DNA of 64,000 nucleotides from NCBI GenBank assembly GCA_003508835.1, contig PUFA01000143.1, forward strand, positions 1,178,001-1,242,000, in the 5' to 3' direction. Positions 37,040 to 48,109 of this stretch are shown piece after piece. Position 1 is the stretch's first letter. Each line of letters begins with the position of its first letter. The notes under the pieces were generated by a model. The model searched no databases. It was not told where the DNA came from and saw only the letters and a list, made by a program, of their open reading frames with translations. A program made the translations under genes and the position numbers. Origin of the DNA: Eonycteris spelaea. Taxonomy: Eukaryota; Chordata; Mammalia; Chiroptera; Pteropodidae.

Positions 37040-37480
37040 TCCATCCATTATAGGATAAAGTTCAAGCAAATGTAGTCCTTCATGATTTATGTGGTCCTTG
37101 CCTACTTCTCCAGTGTCACCAATAGCCAGTCCTTTTACTGCCTTTTACTTCTATTTCCCCAAATTCATTCTGCTGTTTAACCTTTCTGTAGCATTGTGCA
37201 TGCTTCCCTTGAGAATATTTGCCCCTTTTTCTAGATGTACAGGACTGAGTATTTTCTCTTTTGAAGCTTTTTCTGACTTCATCAAGGAGAGCTGACCATT
37301 CCCTCTTATCTCTTTTTATGCACACATCTCTATTAAAACACTACAGTGTATTACACATATCCATCCCCCCTCACCCCCGCCCCATCAGACTATTCACTTT
37401 CTGAGAGCTGAGCTTCTCTTACTCACCTTTGTATTCTTTACTGCTAGAACAGAACCCAGCCTCAGTTCATCCATCGTTTG
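37040..37480 (+). repeat. L2 LINE fragment
   Basis: Sense L2 order: 'AGGATAAAGTTCAAGCAAAT', 'CCTTCATGATTTATGTGGTC', 'CTTGCCTACTTCTCCAGTGT', then C/T-rich sequence with 'GAGAGCTGAGCTTCTCTTAC' and 'CTTTGTATTC'. The pair of open frames at 37,089-37,325 reads repeat sequence on both strands. Confidence 0.75.
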
Positions 37481-38144
37481 TAGTCTAGTGTTCCTGGTAG
37501 GTAATGGCATATGTTAGGAACATAATTATCAGTTTTATATTTTATGGTTGTTTTTCTGTTAAGGCCATGGGAATGCTAGAATTTTGTGTTCTCATTTTCC
37601 TAAGTCACTCTGTGTAATGCAGAATCAGGGGCAGGGTTTAAATCAGAGAATTTAAATTGTTATGCAAACACCAGATTCTCAAAAGAGAATTCTGGTACAA
37701 GGTTACATTGAAATGCATTGTTCTCATTAAGGTATGAGTTACACCTCCTTATTCCCTTTGACTATTCAGTTAGAGGAAGGCAGTTTAAGAGAGCAGATGC
37801 TGAAAATCTAAAAAACGAATCATCATCTAGTTTTATAGAATGATTGAAAGTCCTATGAGAATAAATATGGTCCAATAAGTTATTGATTTGAACTAATCAA
37901 GTCTTTCCTTATAGGAAAGAGAAGAGTCTAAGCAAGAAAGGCATAGAAGGAGGCTATAAAATTAACTCCTCCATACTATGTGTGCATTAAAAGGTGGCTG
38001 CAGTAGTTAACAATACATTCCAGTTAAAATTTACTGTATTCTCAGACCATACAACTCTAATGTTCAGCATTAAATTCATTTATGGTAAATTTATTGATGA
38101 ATAGGGACAGCAAAAATACAACACAAATAATTTAATGTGAAAAT
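37481..38144. other. Unique sequence, no gene seen
   Basis: No protein-like frame or named repeat. Confidence 0.5.
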
Positions 38145-38395
38145 AATAGCTAATATTTGTTTAGCACTTCTTATGCATCAGGCACTTATTTTATACACTT
38201 TGTAAAGATAAACTCATTTAATTTTCACAGTAATTCCATGAAACAGAACAACTATACCCACAATCTGGGTACCAACATGATTGGTAGCTAGTCTAAAGTT
38301 ACATAGGTAGTAAATGGCAGAACTAGGACTTAAACCAAGGCAGTTTGCTTTGGAGCCGTAGCCCTTAACTACCATAGTACATTGCACAAAGTAGA
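38145..38395 (-). repeat. MIR SINE, near full length
   Basis: Antisense MIR: 'TATGCATCAGGCACTTATTT', 'ACTCATTTAATTTTCACAGT', 'GTAAATGGCAGAACTAGGAC', 'TTAAACCAAGGCAGTTTGCT', 'GTAGCCCTTAACTACCA'. The last block is the tRNA-like 5' part of MIR. The GATGAGGAAACTGAG block is altered. Confidence 0.85.
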
Positions 38396-39270
38396 GTAGC
38401 TCCTATGTGCCAGATCCTGGAGAATGGGGAATGATATAGACATGGCACTTTCTCTAACAAGGTCCATAGTCTAATGAGCGTTATAGGACATTATTGATAC
38501 TGTGTGATGGGAATACCTAATAGGTCCCAAATCCATACTTTGGAGGACAAGTTAAGGCTTGTGAAAGAATCAAAGTTTGATAGGCAGGTTAGGTCAGGTA
38601 GAATAGGTCAGGAAGGGTTTGGGATACTTGCATTAGCAAAAGTCCTGTGATGAGAAAAGCATGGCATATTCAGGAAATTAAAATTCGAAGCTAGAATTCT
38701 ACAGTCTCATCAGTCATTTTAAAGGGTCTGGACTTTATTATGACATGTTTAGTTTGAAGTGTCTGTGGGACATCCAGCTAGAGGTCTGTGTCTAATTCAG
38801 AAAGATAGTTGGGCTGGAAATGTTTTTTTGGAAATCATTAGTGTAGAAGTAGAAATGTAAACCATAGAGTAGATGCAAATGTGTGAAAAAATAAGAAGAC
38901 ACAAATCAGACTAGGTAGCACCAGAAATTAAGAAATATCAGGGGATGAAAAGCTCAGAAGATGAGAATAAAAAGGAGCCACTGAGAGAAAGAAAGAAAAG
39001 ATGAAGAATATGAGGCTTAAGATTCCAGAGCATTTCAAGGAAAAACAAATGGTCAATAGTAACCAAAACTGCTGCTAGGGTAAGGATTAGGAAGTATTTA
39101 TTAGATTTAGAAACAAAGTGATCTAACTGGATGAAAACAGCTTCAAAAAAAAAAAAAAAAAAAAAACCCCACAAAACCGGAGATGGAAGCCACCCTATAA
39201 TAGGTTGGAAGTGAACGGGGCATGAAGAGTGGAGACTGAGTAGAGAAAACGTTCTCAAGAGGTTTGGCTA
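38396..39270. repeat. Ancient mammal-wide repeat, family unresolved
   Basis: Several blocks recall a known dispersed mammalian repeat: 'TGTGCCAGATCCTGGAGAAT', 'TTAAAGGGTCTGGACTTTAT', 'GGACATCCAGCTAGAGGTCT', 'GTTGGGCTGGAAATG', 'AACTGCTGCTAGGGTAAGG'. I cannot name the family with confidence (L3- or LTR-like). A 22-A run (39145-39166) interrupts it. The 106-codon minus frame at 38,938-39,258 is a by-product. Confidence 0.5.
39145..39166. repeat. Poly(A) tract (22 A)
   Basis: 22 consecutive A inside an ancient repeat. No retroposon body precedes it. Confidence 0.9.
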
Positions 39271-40345
39271 ACTATATAGACTGAGTAGAAAAAAAAAATA
39301 ATATTGTTTGGTCCTGTGGGGTCTTTGCTTTTTGTTGGTCTGTCACCTGAACTAAATTATAAACTTGTTGAAAGCAAATACTATGTCTTTTATTTCTTTA
39401 ATTCACAACATTCAGATAATAACTCATATATATTAATTGCTTAATAAACTTGAAAATGGTATGATCATGGCAGTAATTTGTTTTATTAAAAAGCAGTATC
39501 TGCCATAGATGATAGAGCTTTCTACTAGAGTCATATAAATTTTCGAATAGCCTATGTATCCATAATCATAATATAGTAATTAATATTGATGATATCTGTA
39601 TCAAGAAAAGAAAAAGAAATTTTATTAAAAAAAATAAAATATAGGCAGCACTGAAAGAAGAATTATATTTCATTATTTTTAATGGTAATTTATAGATAAC
39701 ATGTAACTCAGTCATTAAGTGTATTTAACAAACAGAATAGTAATATCTTAACCTTTCTTAAGGAAAGAGAATTTAACTTATATACAATATTTTATTTTTT
39801 GAGGATTTGCCAATGATGAATTTTAATCAATATAACATTGTGTATGTGTGAGTTAAGAAATTACAATGGTAAGAAGAATCCAACTCATAACATATGCTTA
39901 ACTTTAATCTTGGAATTCAAACTTAAACATCTTATATGTAAGGTATTTCTTTATTTTTAGTGGGAAACTTTAACAGATCTCTCTATATATGATAGAATCA
40001 CTTTTATCTGCAATGATGGTCAAATAGGTAGTTTTAATAGAATTTCAATGACTTCAAATTGACCTTCTTGTCAGCTTGTCCACATGTTATTTTCTTTGTT
40101 GATGTTTCATTTCATCCCTTTCAAATTTTAAGAGAACTAAAAAACAAAAATATGTGTCTACAATTTGTCAGGATTATATGTTATCATTTACTAAATTAGG
40201 AAATTACATTTCAGGCAACAATCTGCTTATTGGAAACAATAGCTGTGGTTTGAAAGACCATACATTGTGTTGTCTAATATGATGATATGATTGCAATTAC
40301 GTTGAGTCAATTGTTTATGATATTTTGGATCACAAAGTAACTCAT
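39271..40345. other. AT-rich unique sequence, no gene seen
   Basis: No coding, RNA or repeat family recognised before the inverted repeat at 40,346. Confidence 0.5.
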
Positions 40346-40390
40346 AAAATAAAACTAATTAACTGGTAACGAGTTAATTAGTTTTATTTT
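40346..40390. repeat. Perfect inverted repeat: 19-bp stem, 7-nt loop
   Basis: AAAATAAAACTAATTAACT (40346-40364) and AGTTAATTAGTTTTATTTT (40372-40390) are exact reverse complements, separated by GGTAACG. No mismatches. Pairing ends at the next base on each side. Not a named repeat to my knowledge. Confidence 0.95.
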
Positions 40391-40569
40391 CTAACAGAGT
40401 GTTTTGATCATATATAAGGAGCGTTGATTTTCAACAAAACGAAAGTTGCTTAAGTAAAAAGAAATTTATTTGAAGAGCTTAGGGGTTCTTAAGGACAAAT
40501 TATTAGCAAACAGTGCTTGCTATGTATCAGGAACTATTTTAAGTATTCTTCTAATTAAATTATTTCTAT

Positions 40570-40757
40570 ATTAGCCAGTTTTTTTCTAGGTTCTACTGTG
40601 GTAACAAACAACTCCAAATCTTATTAACTTACTACATCAAAGATTTATTTCTTGCTATTCTTATATGTTGGCTGCATGGTTTTTTTTTTGTTTTTTTGTT
40701 TTTTTTTGTTTGTTTTGTTTTTTAATTTGGGAACCCAACTGAAGTAGGAGCTTTGAG

Positions 40758-40811
<54 letters not shown>

Positions 40812-40960
40812 ACAAGACAATGAAATGGTTCCTTAAGCTTCCACTTCGTGATGGTACCTTGAACAAAGCAAGCCCCATAGTCAAGTCTAATAATCAGTGG
40901 AGTGGGAAAATGAGTTCTTCCCATAGGTGGCATTGTAAATCAAATGTTGACAAATAAAGA
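40570..40960 (-). repeat. MLT1-like MaLR LTR with two simple-repeat expansions
   Basis: Antisense LTR blocks: 'ACTGTGGTAACAAACAACTC', 'CAAATCTTATTAACTTACTA', 'AAGATTTATTTCTTGCT', and later 'CAATGAAATGGTTCCTTAAG', 'CTTCCACTTCGTG'. The same family as 43,380-43,740. A T/G-rich tract (40679-40722) and an (AG)n tract (40755-40807) are embedded. Open frames crossing the (AG)n (Ser-Leu repeats) are artefacts. Confidence 0.65.
40755..40807. repeat. (AG)n microsatellite
   Basis: About 53 bp of GA with one AA interruption, inside the MaLR LTR. Confidence 0.96.
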
Positions 40961-41769
40961 TGTATCATTCTTTTAGGGGGAGAGTAGAAACTATTTTAAA
41001 ACAATAATAAATCATTATTAGTCCTTCCTCTTCATCATAGTATTTGCTTCTCTGATTTTTGATGTTTTTCTTCGATTTCTACATGTAATGACACCCCTCT
41101 TGATTTTTGGAAACCTAAGAACCAAAAAAGTTATTTTCCATGAAGGAACTCAAGATACAGTGATGAGGCATAGACCACAATAAACAGTTTCATTCAAAAA
41201 GAGTTCTTTGGCAAGAAAGCAGTTCTTTGGCAGTACAATGCCACCAAAAATTTATTTGCTTTTAATTTATTTTATTACAGTTACCTCCATTTGCTAATAT
41301 CCACAACAAAAATTTCTTTCCAGAAATCTTTCTTTCTCCGTCTCTCTCACTCACTCTTTTCTTCTTTTCTATTTCTATCTCTTTAGCTTCTCCCTTTTTC
41401 TTAATCACAGACATCTTGAGTTTATCAGACTTCTGTGGTAAGCCACACCCTTGTAAAACTTGCTCTTGAGCTACTTTATTTCAAATGAATTACTGAATGT
41501 CATCTTAATTGATTTAAAAGCTCTAACAAAAGGTTTGTTAACCACATCACTAATTTGTCTCTTGCCATGAGTTGTGTTAATAAAAAATTATGATTGAAAG
41601 CATTCTTCAATTTCACCTTTTACCTGTTTTGATGACACATATTTCCAGTTTGCAACCCCACAAATTCTGGAATATCTGAGCTTTCTATATACTCTTTTAA
41701 CTCTACTTGCAAACTGATTAATAGTTTTTGAGCCGTCAATGTAAGAAACATCCATACCTGTAGAGAATT
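40961..41769. other. Unique sequence, no gene seen
   Basis: Nothing recognised apart from a short direct repeat of AGTTCTTTGGCA (near 41,200 and 41,221) and a pyrimidine-rich stretch at about 41,330-41,400. Confidence 0.5.
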
Positions 41770-41833
41770 TGTGTAAGAGTTTATTTGAGCCAAACTGATG
41801 ACACGCTGGGGAGCAAGAACCCAAATGCTCTAC

Positions 41834-42258
41834 TGTGGATAGTGGGTTGCAAGCTGACAAGGTCCTTGCAATCTGTGAGGCCAATCAAGGGTTGCCTCAC
41901 CTCCACAAATCCTTCTAAGAATGGGAAGTAGGAACCGATCAGAGAACATGGGTGTCGAAATGCAAATGATTTTAGCAGGATGCATAGGGTGAGAGTTACC
42001 CTACGAAAATGCAAATGATTATAGTAGGATGTGAAGGTTGGGTGGGGATTATCTCATGTTAGCCAGCAAATGTATGTTTTTGTATAAAAGCAATTTGCAA
42101 AAATAAAATAGCTCTCTATTCCATCATCAGCAGGTATTGGGCCTCCCGATCCCAGCTTTCTATCTCCTTTCTTTTCTTAATCTCCCACTGTTCCCACTCA
42201 GGTTATTTTTCAGGGTTGTGATGAATGTGGCAGGATTTACCACTTGCTAGATTTTGCA
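41834..42258 (+). mobile_element. Solo LTR (6-bp target duplication) nested in LTR A
   Basis: 425 bp beginning TG and ending CA, flanked by CTCTAC at 41828-41833 and 42259-42264, exact. A TATA box (TATAAAA, 42083-42089) and an AATAAA signal (42102-42107) are placed as in a retroviral promoter/R region. The U3 holds a degenerate direct repeat, each copy with an octamer ATGCAAAT (41960-41967 and 42009-42016). A 6-bp duplication is typical of ERV2/betaretrovirus-like integrases, though the class is inferred. No internal viral genes remain. Confidence 0.82.
42083..42107 (+). promoter_or_regulatory. LTR TATA box and AATAAA signal
   Basis: TATAAAA at 42083-42089 and AATAAA at 42102-42107 within the solo LTR. 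Their close spacing resembles LTRs whose R region is short. Any current promoter activity is unknown. Confidence 0.6.
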
Positions 42259-42574
42259 CTCTACAATGAAGTTTTGCAGTTTCTTTTATACATTGTAAAT
42301 TAAGGGAGATTACATAATGAAGGCTAGAATTGGATTACAAGATCATGTCCTTTTTTAAAGACTGTTTATGTCTTTAGGGGTATTATTTCTGGCATTTCAA
42401 AGGTGTGTTGACCAAGATGCATAAGAAGAAGGGACAGGACTTGGCTTAAGCACCTTTTCCTAAAGAAGTTATATCCCTGGGGCATGACTACCCACCAAGA
42501 CCTGCCCAGGTAGGAATTTATGATCAGATCACATTAAGAGGTTACTTTCCATAGAGCTTCTTTTTTCATCCACA

Positions 42575-42952
42575 GAGTTTATATGTTTCTTTTTTTTTAT
42601 TTTGTTAAAATCACGCAAAAGCATCTAATTGACATTATCAACATTCTGATATCCATATTTTCATCAGAAGTCAAAGTTCTTATTACATTATCTGTCTTTC
42701 AAATTATAGCAGGCAAATTTTTACCAAATGTTTTAAATGTTTGTCATCGCATAGTCACCATTTTCCCAACCTTCAATAACCATATCCTTGCTCCTCCCTA
42801 GCAAGCCCTGAAAGTAATGCCACATTGTTTATGTTTTTATTTATAAAACATTTCTATTTCTGAATACCAATTTCTGTATAATTAGCTTTTGCTAGATTAT
42901 TCTATGGTATCAAGTGTCGATGTAAATTATTCAAATCTGTAGAAAATTTTTA
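42575..42952. other. Spacer between LTR A copies, nothing recognised
   Basis: AT-rich sequence with no coding or repeat family I can name. A 72-codon frame (42,583-42,801) has no known resemblance. Confidence 0.5.
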
Positions 42953-43368
42953 TGAGTTTGAGTTTATTTCATTCAAATCAATGACATGCAGAGAAGCAAG
43001 ATCTCAAATGACCTGGCGAAAGACATTTTCACAGTTTCTTTTATATATTGGAATTAAGGAGGGAACAGTAAGGAAGCAAGGCAGAGATTGGATTACAGGA
43101 TATTTAACAAGATTATGTACTCCCTTGAGGGTGATTATGCTTCTCTCTCTGAGGGATCTGAAAAAGAGGATTACTCTGGCATTTCAAAGGTGTGTTAACC
43201 TAGATTGACAAGAACAATGGACAGGGCTTAAGTAAGTCAAAAATAAACATTTTTATGAAGAAGTTATATGCCTGCAGCATGATTACCTACTATGACCAGC
43301 CTGGTTATGATTTTATGATTAGATTACCCTGTGAGGTAAGGTATATCTGAGTTTCCTTTTCATTCACA
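42953..43368 (-). repeat. LTR family A, copy 2
   Basis: Same order as copy 1: 'TGAGTTTGAGTTTATTT' at the left, 'TCACAGTTTCTTTTATATAT', 'GGCATTTCAAAGGTGTGTTA', 'GAAGAAGTTATATGCCTG', 'TTTTATGATTAGATTACCC', ending CATTCACA. Not interrupted, and so the best copy of the family here (about 416 bp). Confidence 0.78.
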
Positions 43369-43379
43369 AAAACAATTTC

Positions 43380-43740
43380 TAAATTCTAGTGACTTAAGCA
43401 CCACAGAGAATTTTTTTCTTGCTTATGTTACACTTCAATTGATGATCAGCATTGGCTCTACTCTGTGGCACCGCTCAAAGTGTTCTCTTAATTTGAGGAC
43501 CCAGGTTTTGTGGCACAGAGATAAGAAGCAATACTAAACTATGCAATGCTTCTTAAAGCTTCTGGTCAGATGTGCCAGTGGTCACTCTTGCTTATTATAT
43601 TCCACTGGTCAAAGGAAGTCATAGTACCAAGTGTGATTGTCACAGTGCAGGAATGCACTAACAATCCTGAGGTCAGGAATGTTATAATCTTCTTACAGGG
43701 AAGGGGACAAATAATTGACAAAAACAAAAACAATCTAATA
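43380..43740 (-). repeat. MLT1-like MaLR LTR fragment
   Basis: Antisense blocks 'TGCAATGCTTCTTAAAGCTT', 'TATTCCACTGGTCAAAGGAA', 'GGTCAGGAATGTTATAATCT', with preceding 'TTTTTTTCTTGCTTATGTTA'. The same family as 40,570-40,960. The 68-codon frame at 43,546 reads through it. Confidence 0.65.
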
Positions 43741-44420
43741 AACTCAAAATAACCCTGTGAGGTTAAACATTATTGTTACCATTTGTGGCAATATGAACCC
43801 CGGTGTCGCCTCAGCAGCATGGGTGTGGGAGTAATGCCATAGAAGTGCAATTTTCATTTTTTCCTTGATTCTTCCATGCTGACACAGCAAGAAATTACAG
43901 GTCAGTGAGATTTTTAAAAAGTAAGATTTATTAAAGTATATGATGAAGGAGACAGGCCATGCTAAAGAAAGCTGTAGCCTTATGGAATTTGGGAAGTGAA
44001 AAGATAAAAAATAAAATAAAAGACAGAGTACACTCCAAGGGAGGAGCAGATTTTAAGTGAAGAGAGCTATAATCCTGCAGAAGTGGGAAAGTCTGTATTA
44101 TATTTGGTCTGTGATGGGTGGTTACAAAGGCATTCCTATGTCACTGGCACATGAGCTCATTTTGATTGATGTTTGGCTACTATACAACTTCCTGCTTAGT
44201 GTACAAGTGACTACCCAGAATTCTACTACCAATCGGTGTGTTTTTTTTGGTGGTCTCTGGGCTGGGCCTCTATTCCTTTGTTCCCCTGTTGCTCATGTCT
44301 GACTAGCTACCTAACATTATCATCCTCATTTTATACATGGGAAAACTCAAGCAAAGTTAGCTTAAATTACTCTTCAGGATCACACTGTTGGTGGGTCCAG
44401 AACTTTATGTCTAACTTAGG
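43741..44420 (-). repeat. MIR SINE split by an LTR
   Basis: Left part (43,741-43,773): 'AATAACCCTGTGAGGTTAAA' then CATTAT. Right part (44,321-44,420): 'CATCCTCATTTTATACATGG', 'GAAAACTCAAGCAAAGTTAG', 'TCAGGATCACACTG'. Joined across the insert they give the normal antisense MIR order. Confidence 0.75.
43774..44312 (-). mobile_element. LTR family B, copy 1, inserted in a MIR
   Basis: About 539 bp between direct repeats AACATTAT (43766-43773 and 44313-44320). The minus strand carries an AATAAA signal (rc of 'AAGATTTATTAAAGTA' near 43,925). Shares 'GAAATTACAGGTCAGTGAGA', 'TGATGGGTGGTTACAAAGGC' and 'GTCTCTGGGCTGGGCC' with copy 2 at 46.0 kb. No internal retroviral sequence, so a solo LTR. TG/CA ends are not clear. 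Family name unknown to me. Confidence 0.65.
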
Positions 44421-45759
44421 AGGCTTAAACATAGAAGTGAAGATGTATAGCTGGGCCTCAGAGGGACTTTATAAGTCATCGAGAGCTGTGCTTCTCTCTA
44501 TGATCAAATGGGTTGTTATCACTGTAGCATTCTTGTGTCTTCTGTGAACATAAAGAAAAATAAATTCACCTAAAGGTCTGTCTTTGTGCTTCCTGAACCC
44601 ACAACCTCAGCACTCTTTCCCAGTTTTGAATTTCCAGGGAGAAAAATGTGTTTATGCCTTAGTTATGGGATAGTTCTAATGAGTTTGAGCCAGAGATAGT
44701 TTTTGTGAGCAATTGCCCACTCTATATAGAACTATGAAGCAGGCTATGTGAGAAGGATATATGGGATTGTGAGGAAATTATTTTGAAAAAAGTTAATTGG
44801 TTTTTGCTTTATAATAAATTATATTTTAAAAGAATTTCACTTGGTTTACTTGGAAATATGAATTACAGACTGATGGAGTCATGCTCATATTTTCTTCTTT
44901 TGTTAAGGACTGTAAACTCAGTTTCCAGGTAGGCTTATGGAACTGGAAGTAGTGAATAAATAACCAGTAATGTCTTCAATTAATACACGCACACATATTT
45001 AAATAGCCATGTAGTGTTGAAAGGATAAAATTTTAAAAAGTAGTACCAATTACATTTTTATAAGAAATCTAAATGACTCTTCTGCTAAGAATAATTTCCA
45101 CTACTGAAAGTACATCAATGATATCACTGAAAAGCAAACAATTTCACAGGCCTCACTAAAATGTTAATTAAAGTGGAAACCTGACATGGTAAGCAGAGCT
45201 CATATCCTGAAAGTGTTGCAAACAAATCAAATTTTCACAGTTTCTTAGAAGACATATAGGGGGATGGGCAGAAAGAAAAATTAAGTCCCACTTAGAGTGT
45301 ACAGTATAATAGAATTCAGGATAGAGAACAAGGGACTGACACTTTCAAAGCAGTAATAACCTGGAATAAAACTAAGAGTTTCAAAATCCAAGGTGTGAAG
45401 AAGGAAAATTGCCTGTTTTGAAATTTCTCTGAGTGGAGAATAAATATTTTCTGGAAATTTGTGACTCAAACCAATTTTCATCAAGTTTGTAGACAGAATT
45501 TATAGTCATATGTAAGTTGACTAAATAATCATGTATTCCTCATGCTCCAATCTGGCCTGTTTGCTCTCTCGTTCTAGGATCTAGCTTCATTACTCTACCT
45601 CCCCGGTGTTTTAGATCTCATAGCTTTCTCTTTCTTGGTTTACTCTCTCATTTTGCTGAAATATGTTCTCTAGTAGTTTTCTTAAAAAGTTAGCATTAAA
45701 AGTTTATTTTAGAGTCTTTCCATGACAAAGACTGCTAGCTGTTTGCTGAAGTCCATTTC
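44421..45759. other. Unique sequence, no gene seen
   Basis: Nothing recognised beyond AT-rich sequence. The 67-codon minus frame at 45,281-45,484 has no known resemblance. Confidence 0.5.
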
Positions 45760-46025
45760 TTCTTCTTTCTAGGCATATGTGTAGATGATAGTTCCCACCT
45801 CTCGTGAACCTAAATTATGGCCAATGGAATATGAACAGTGATATGTGCCACTTTCAGGACTTGCTTATAAAAATCTGCTATGTGTAGCCTTCCAAGGTCT
45901 TCCCCACTTTGTGTAACTGGAAGGGAGACAACCATGGTGACCTAAGGAGATTCTTATTTAAAGTGACAGGGCCTTCTTAGCCTCAGTTCCCTGAATGACT
46001 TCGTGCCTATTAGCACTGAAACCTA
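45760..46025 (+). repeat. MLT1-like MaLR LTR fragment
   Basis: Contains 'GGCCAATGGAATATGAACAG' and 'GTGATATGTGCCACTTTCAG' followed by 'GGACTTGCTTATAAAAAT', as in 361-470 of the window. The LTR's 3' end is not visible before LTR B begins. Confidence 0.55.
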
Positions 46026-46031
46026 CTATGG

Positions 46032-46605
46032 TGTAATTACCACCAGGCAATCAAGATTAATCACTGCCCTGGTGACCCTGAGAGGGCCTTGGTTCTTTTC
46101 GCCAATGCAATAAAAAATTACAGATCAGAGAAATTTAGGAGAAGTAAGATTTATTAAAGTACATTTCAAGAGAAAAATGGGTGATGCAAAAATGGCTGTA
46201 GCCCTGCAGAATTCTGGAAGTATACCTTACATTGGCCCTTGATGAGTGGTTACAGGGGTAGGGTTAGATGATTGGCATGTGAGGTCAATTGATTGACATT
46301 TAGCTATTAAATAACCCTTGGTGTATTGCGCATGAGGTTTCCATAATTCAGTCTGTTATAATTAGATTCATGAATTTCAAGGCACCTGTATAATATAATG
46401 ATGGTATAATGAGGCTAACGTTAAGGACGTTCAGTATACATGCTAACTGCCCAAACACTTGTAGCCAGACTAAACCAGTGGTTATTTTTGTGGTTTTTAC
46501 TTCCTTGTATTCCAGGATGTAATGGTAATTTTTAACTGTAAAATGGATGTTTTGGGAAGGTACTAAAGGAGGTCTCTGTGTTGGGCCTTCCATTCCTCAT
46601 CATTC
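46032..46605 (-). repeat. LTR family B, copy 2
   Basis: Parallels copy 1: 'AATTACAGATCAGAGAAATT', 'AGTAAGATTTATTAAAGTAC', 'GGCTGTAGCCCTGCAGAATT', 'TTGATGAGTGGTTACAGGGG', 'GGCATGTGAGGTCAATTGAT', and near the far end 'GAGGTCTCTGTGTTGGGCCT'. It has an extra or alternative internal section (46,345-46,540) compared with copy 1. The minus frame at 46,348-46,593 is a by-product. Confidence 0.65.
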
Positions 46606-47079
46606 ATATCTATCTATGTACCAAACAGTATGTTAAAAGAACAAGAAACAATATTCAATGATATGTCAGCATATATGTGTATATACGTGTATATATTCTA
46701 TCTTATTTAGCAAGTGGTATTATTCTAACTAATAGAATACTTAATAAGACATATTTTGTATGCTAGCAAATATCTATATTTTGAGAAATATACTGTATAT
46801 GGAATTTTAGGTTAAAAATAATTTTTCCTTAAAATGTTGAAGATATGGATTGGTCTAGGTAATTTCAGTATTTATATTTCTTAGTGCCATTCAGTGAGAC
46901 AGTTTCATGACTACAGGAAGAGCCACGGTAAAGCTGTGGACAATTTTTCTTTGTCTTATCTGAACATCTAGTCTCACAACCTTTGGGTGACATTAGTTAT
47001 ATACAAATAATGTGCATCAAGTTGACAAAAACAACCACGAGTATACTCTGGCATTTAAAGATACAGGCCTTAAGTCATA
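46606..47079. other. AT-rich spacer, nothing recognised
   Basis: AT-rich sequence with no gene or named repeat. Confidence 0.5.
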
Positions 47080-47300
47080 AAGAGCTAAGTTCAAACTTTG
47101 TTCCAGTATTTACCAAATGTGAGACTTTAGCTGTGATTCTTAATTTCTCTGAACATGCTCCTCATTTTTACAGTGAGGATTAATTATTATCCTTACTTCA
47201 TAGGCCTGTTGTGAGGATTAATTGAGATAATGTAGCTAATGTGTTTGGCACAGCATCAGATGTAGAAGGTACTGAATGAATGAGAGCTGTTATTATTTTG
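47080..47300 (+). repeat. MIR SINE
   Basis: Sense MIR: 'TGTGATTCTTAATTTCTCTG', 'TTTTTACAGTGAGGATTAAT', 'CTTCATAGGCCTGTTGTGAG', 'GATTAATTGAGATAATGTAG', 'TGTTTGGCACAGCATCAGAT', ending 'ATGAGAGCTGTTATTATT'. The 3' half is well conserved. Confidence 0.87.
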
Positions 47301-48109
47301 TACATATTAGTAATAGCTGTAACATCCCACATATAGTGATTGTCTAGAATGAATCAAGGCACACACATATTCTTGAAATGAAAAAAATATATAATAAATA
47401 CATAAAATATTCCTTGTTTATAAGTATTTAATTTGTAGTGAAAATTCATCAGAAAGAAAGAACATTGAAAGATTTGTTCAAATTTATAGGCATGCTATAT
47501 AAGGATCCTGTAGAGAAGCCAAAAGACCTTTGACTGATTTATGTAATATAAAGACTTAAACATATTGTAAATGAATAATACTTTTTGGTAAATTATTTTT
47601 CTTTGATTCTCTCATATTTTAATTTCTACTAGGCCTAGTTTCATTTTTTTCATTCAATTAACAGGAGTAAGAACACATTTTCTTCTAATTTAGATTCTTT
47701 AAAGAAGTTGCAAATGAATGTCTTTTATCTGTTATAAAACTAAAGTAAGTAATTAATTGTATTAAGGTTCCCTGTGTATAACAAAATTAGAAGGATGTAT
47801 TATATTTTAATTATGCTTTAATAATTTTTTCTCACTGTAATCTCATAATGGACTAAATGAAATTTATGTTCAAACTACTGTTTTAAGTATGCCAGAGGAG
47901 AAAATGTAGAATTCAGTTTTTTACACTGGTTTTATGTTCACACTATTGAGACAATCACAAGGGTGAATATGTTTAAATGTTTTTCTATAACGTGAATAGG
48001 TAAACTATTTCAGAAACTTGAGAATTGTATAGTCATCTACAGGCTAAAGAACAAAATGATACAACAGGATAAGATCTCATTGCTTAGGTGTATATACATG
48101 TTTGTATAT
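47301..48109. other. AT-rich unique sequence, no gene seen
   Basis: No coding, RNA or repeat family recognised. Confidence 0.5.

Larger units (their letters stand above)
41770..42574 (-). repeat. LTR family A, copy 1, split by a solo LTR
   Basis: Minus-strand LTR: the right end reads TGTGGATGAA in sense (rc of 42,565-42,574) and the left part carries an AATAAAC signal (rc of 'AGTTTATTTGAGCCA'). Shares with copies at 42,953 and 48,231 blocks such as 'AAAGAAGTTATAT', 'CATTTCAAAGGTGTGTT' and 'AATTTATGATCAGAT'. Flanks GAATT and GAGTT match at 4 of 5, suggesting an ERVL-like 5-bp duplication. Interrupted at 41,834-42,258. Confidence 0.75.
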
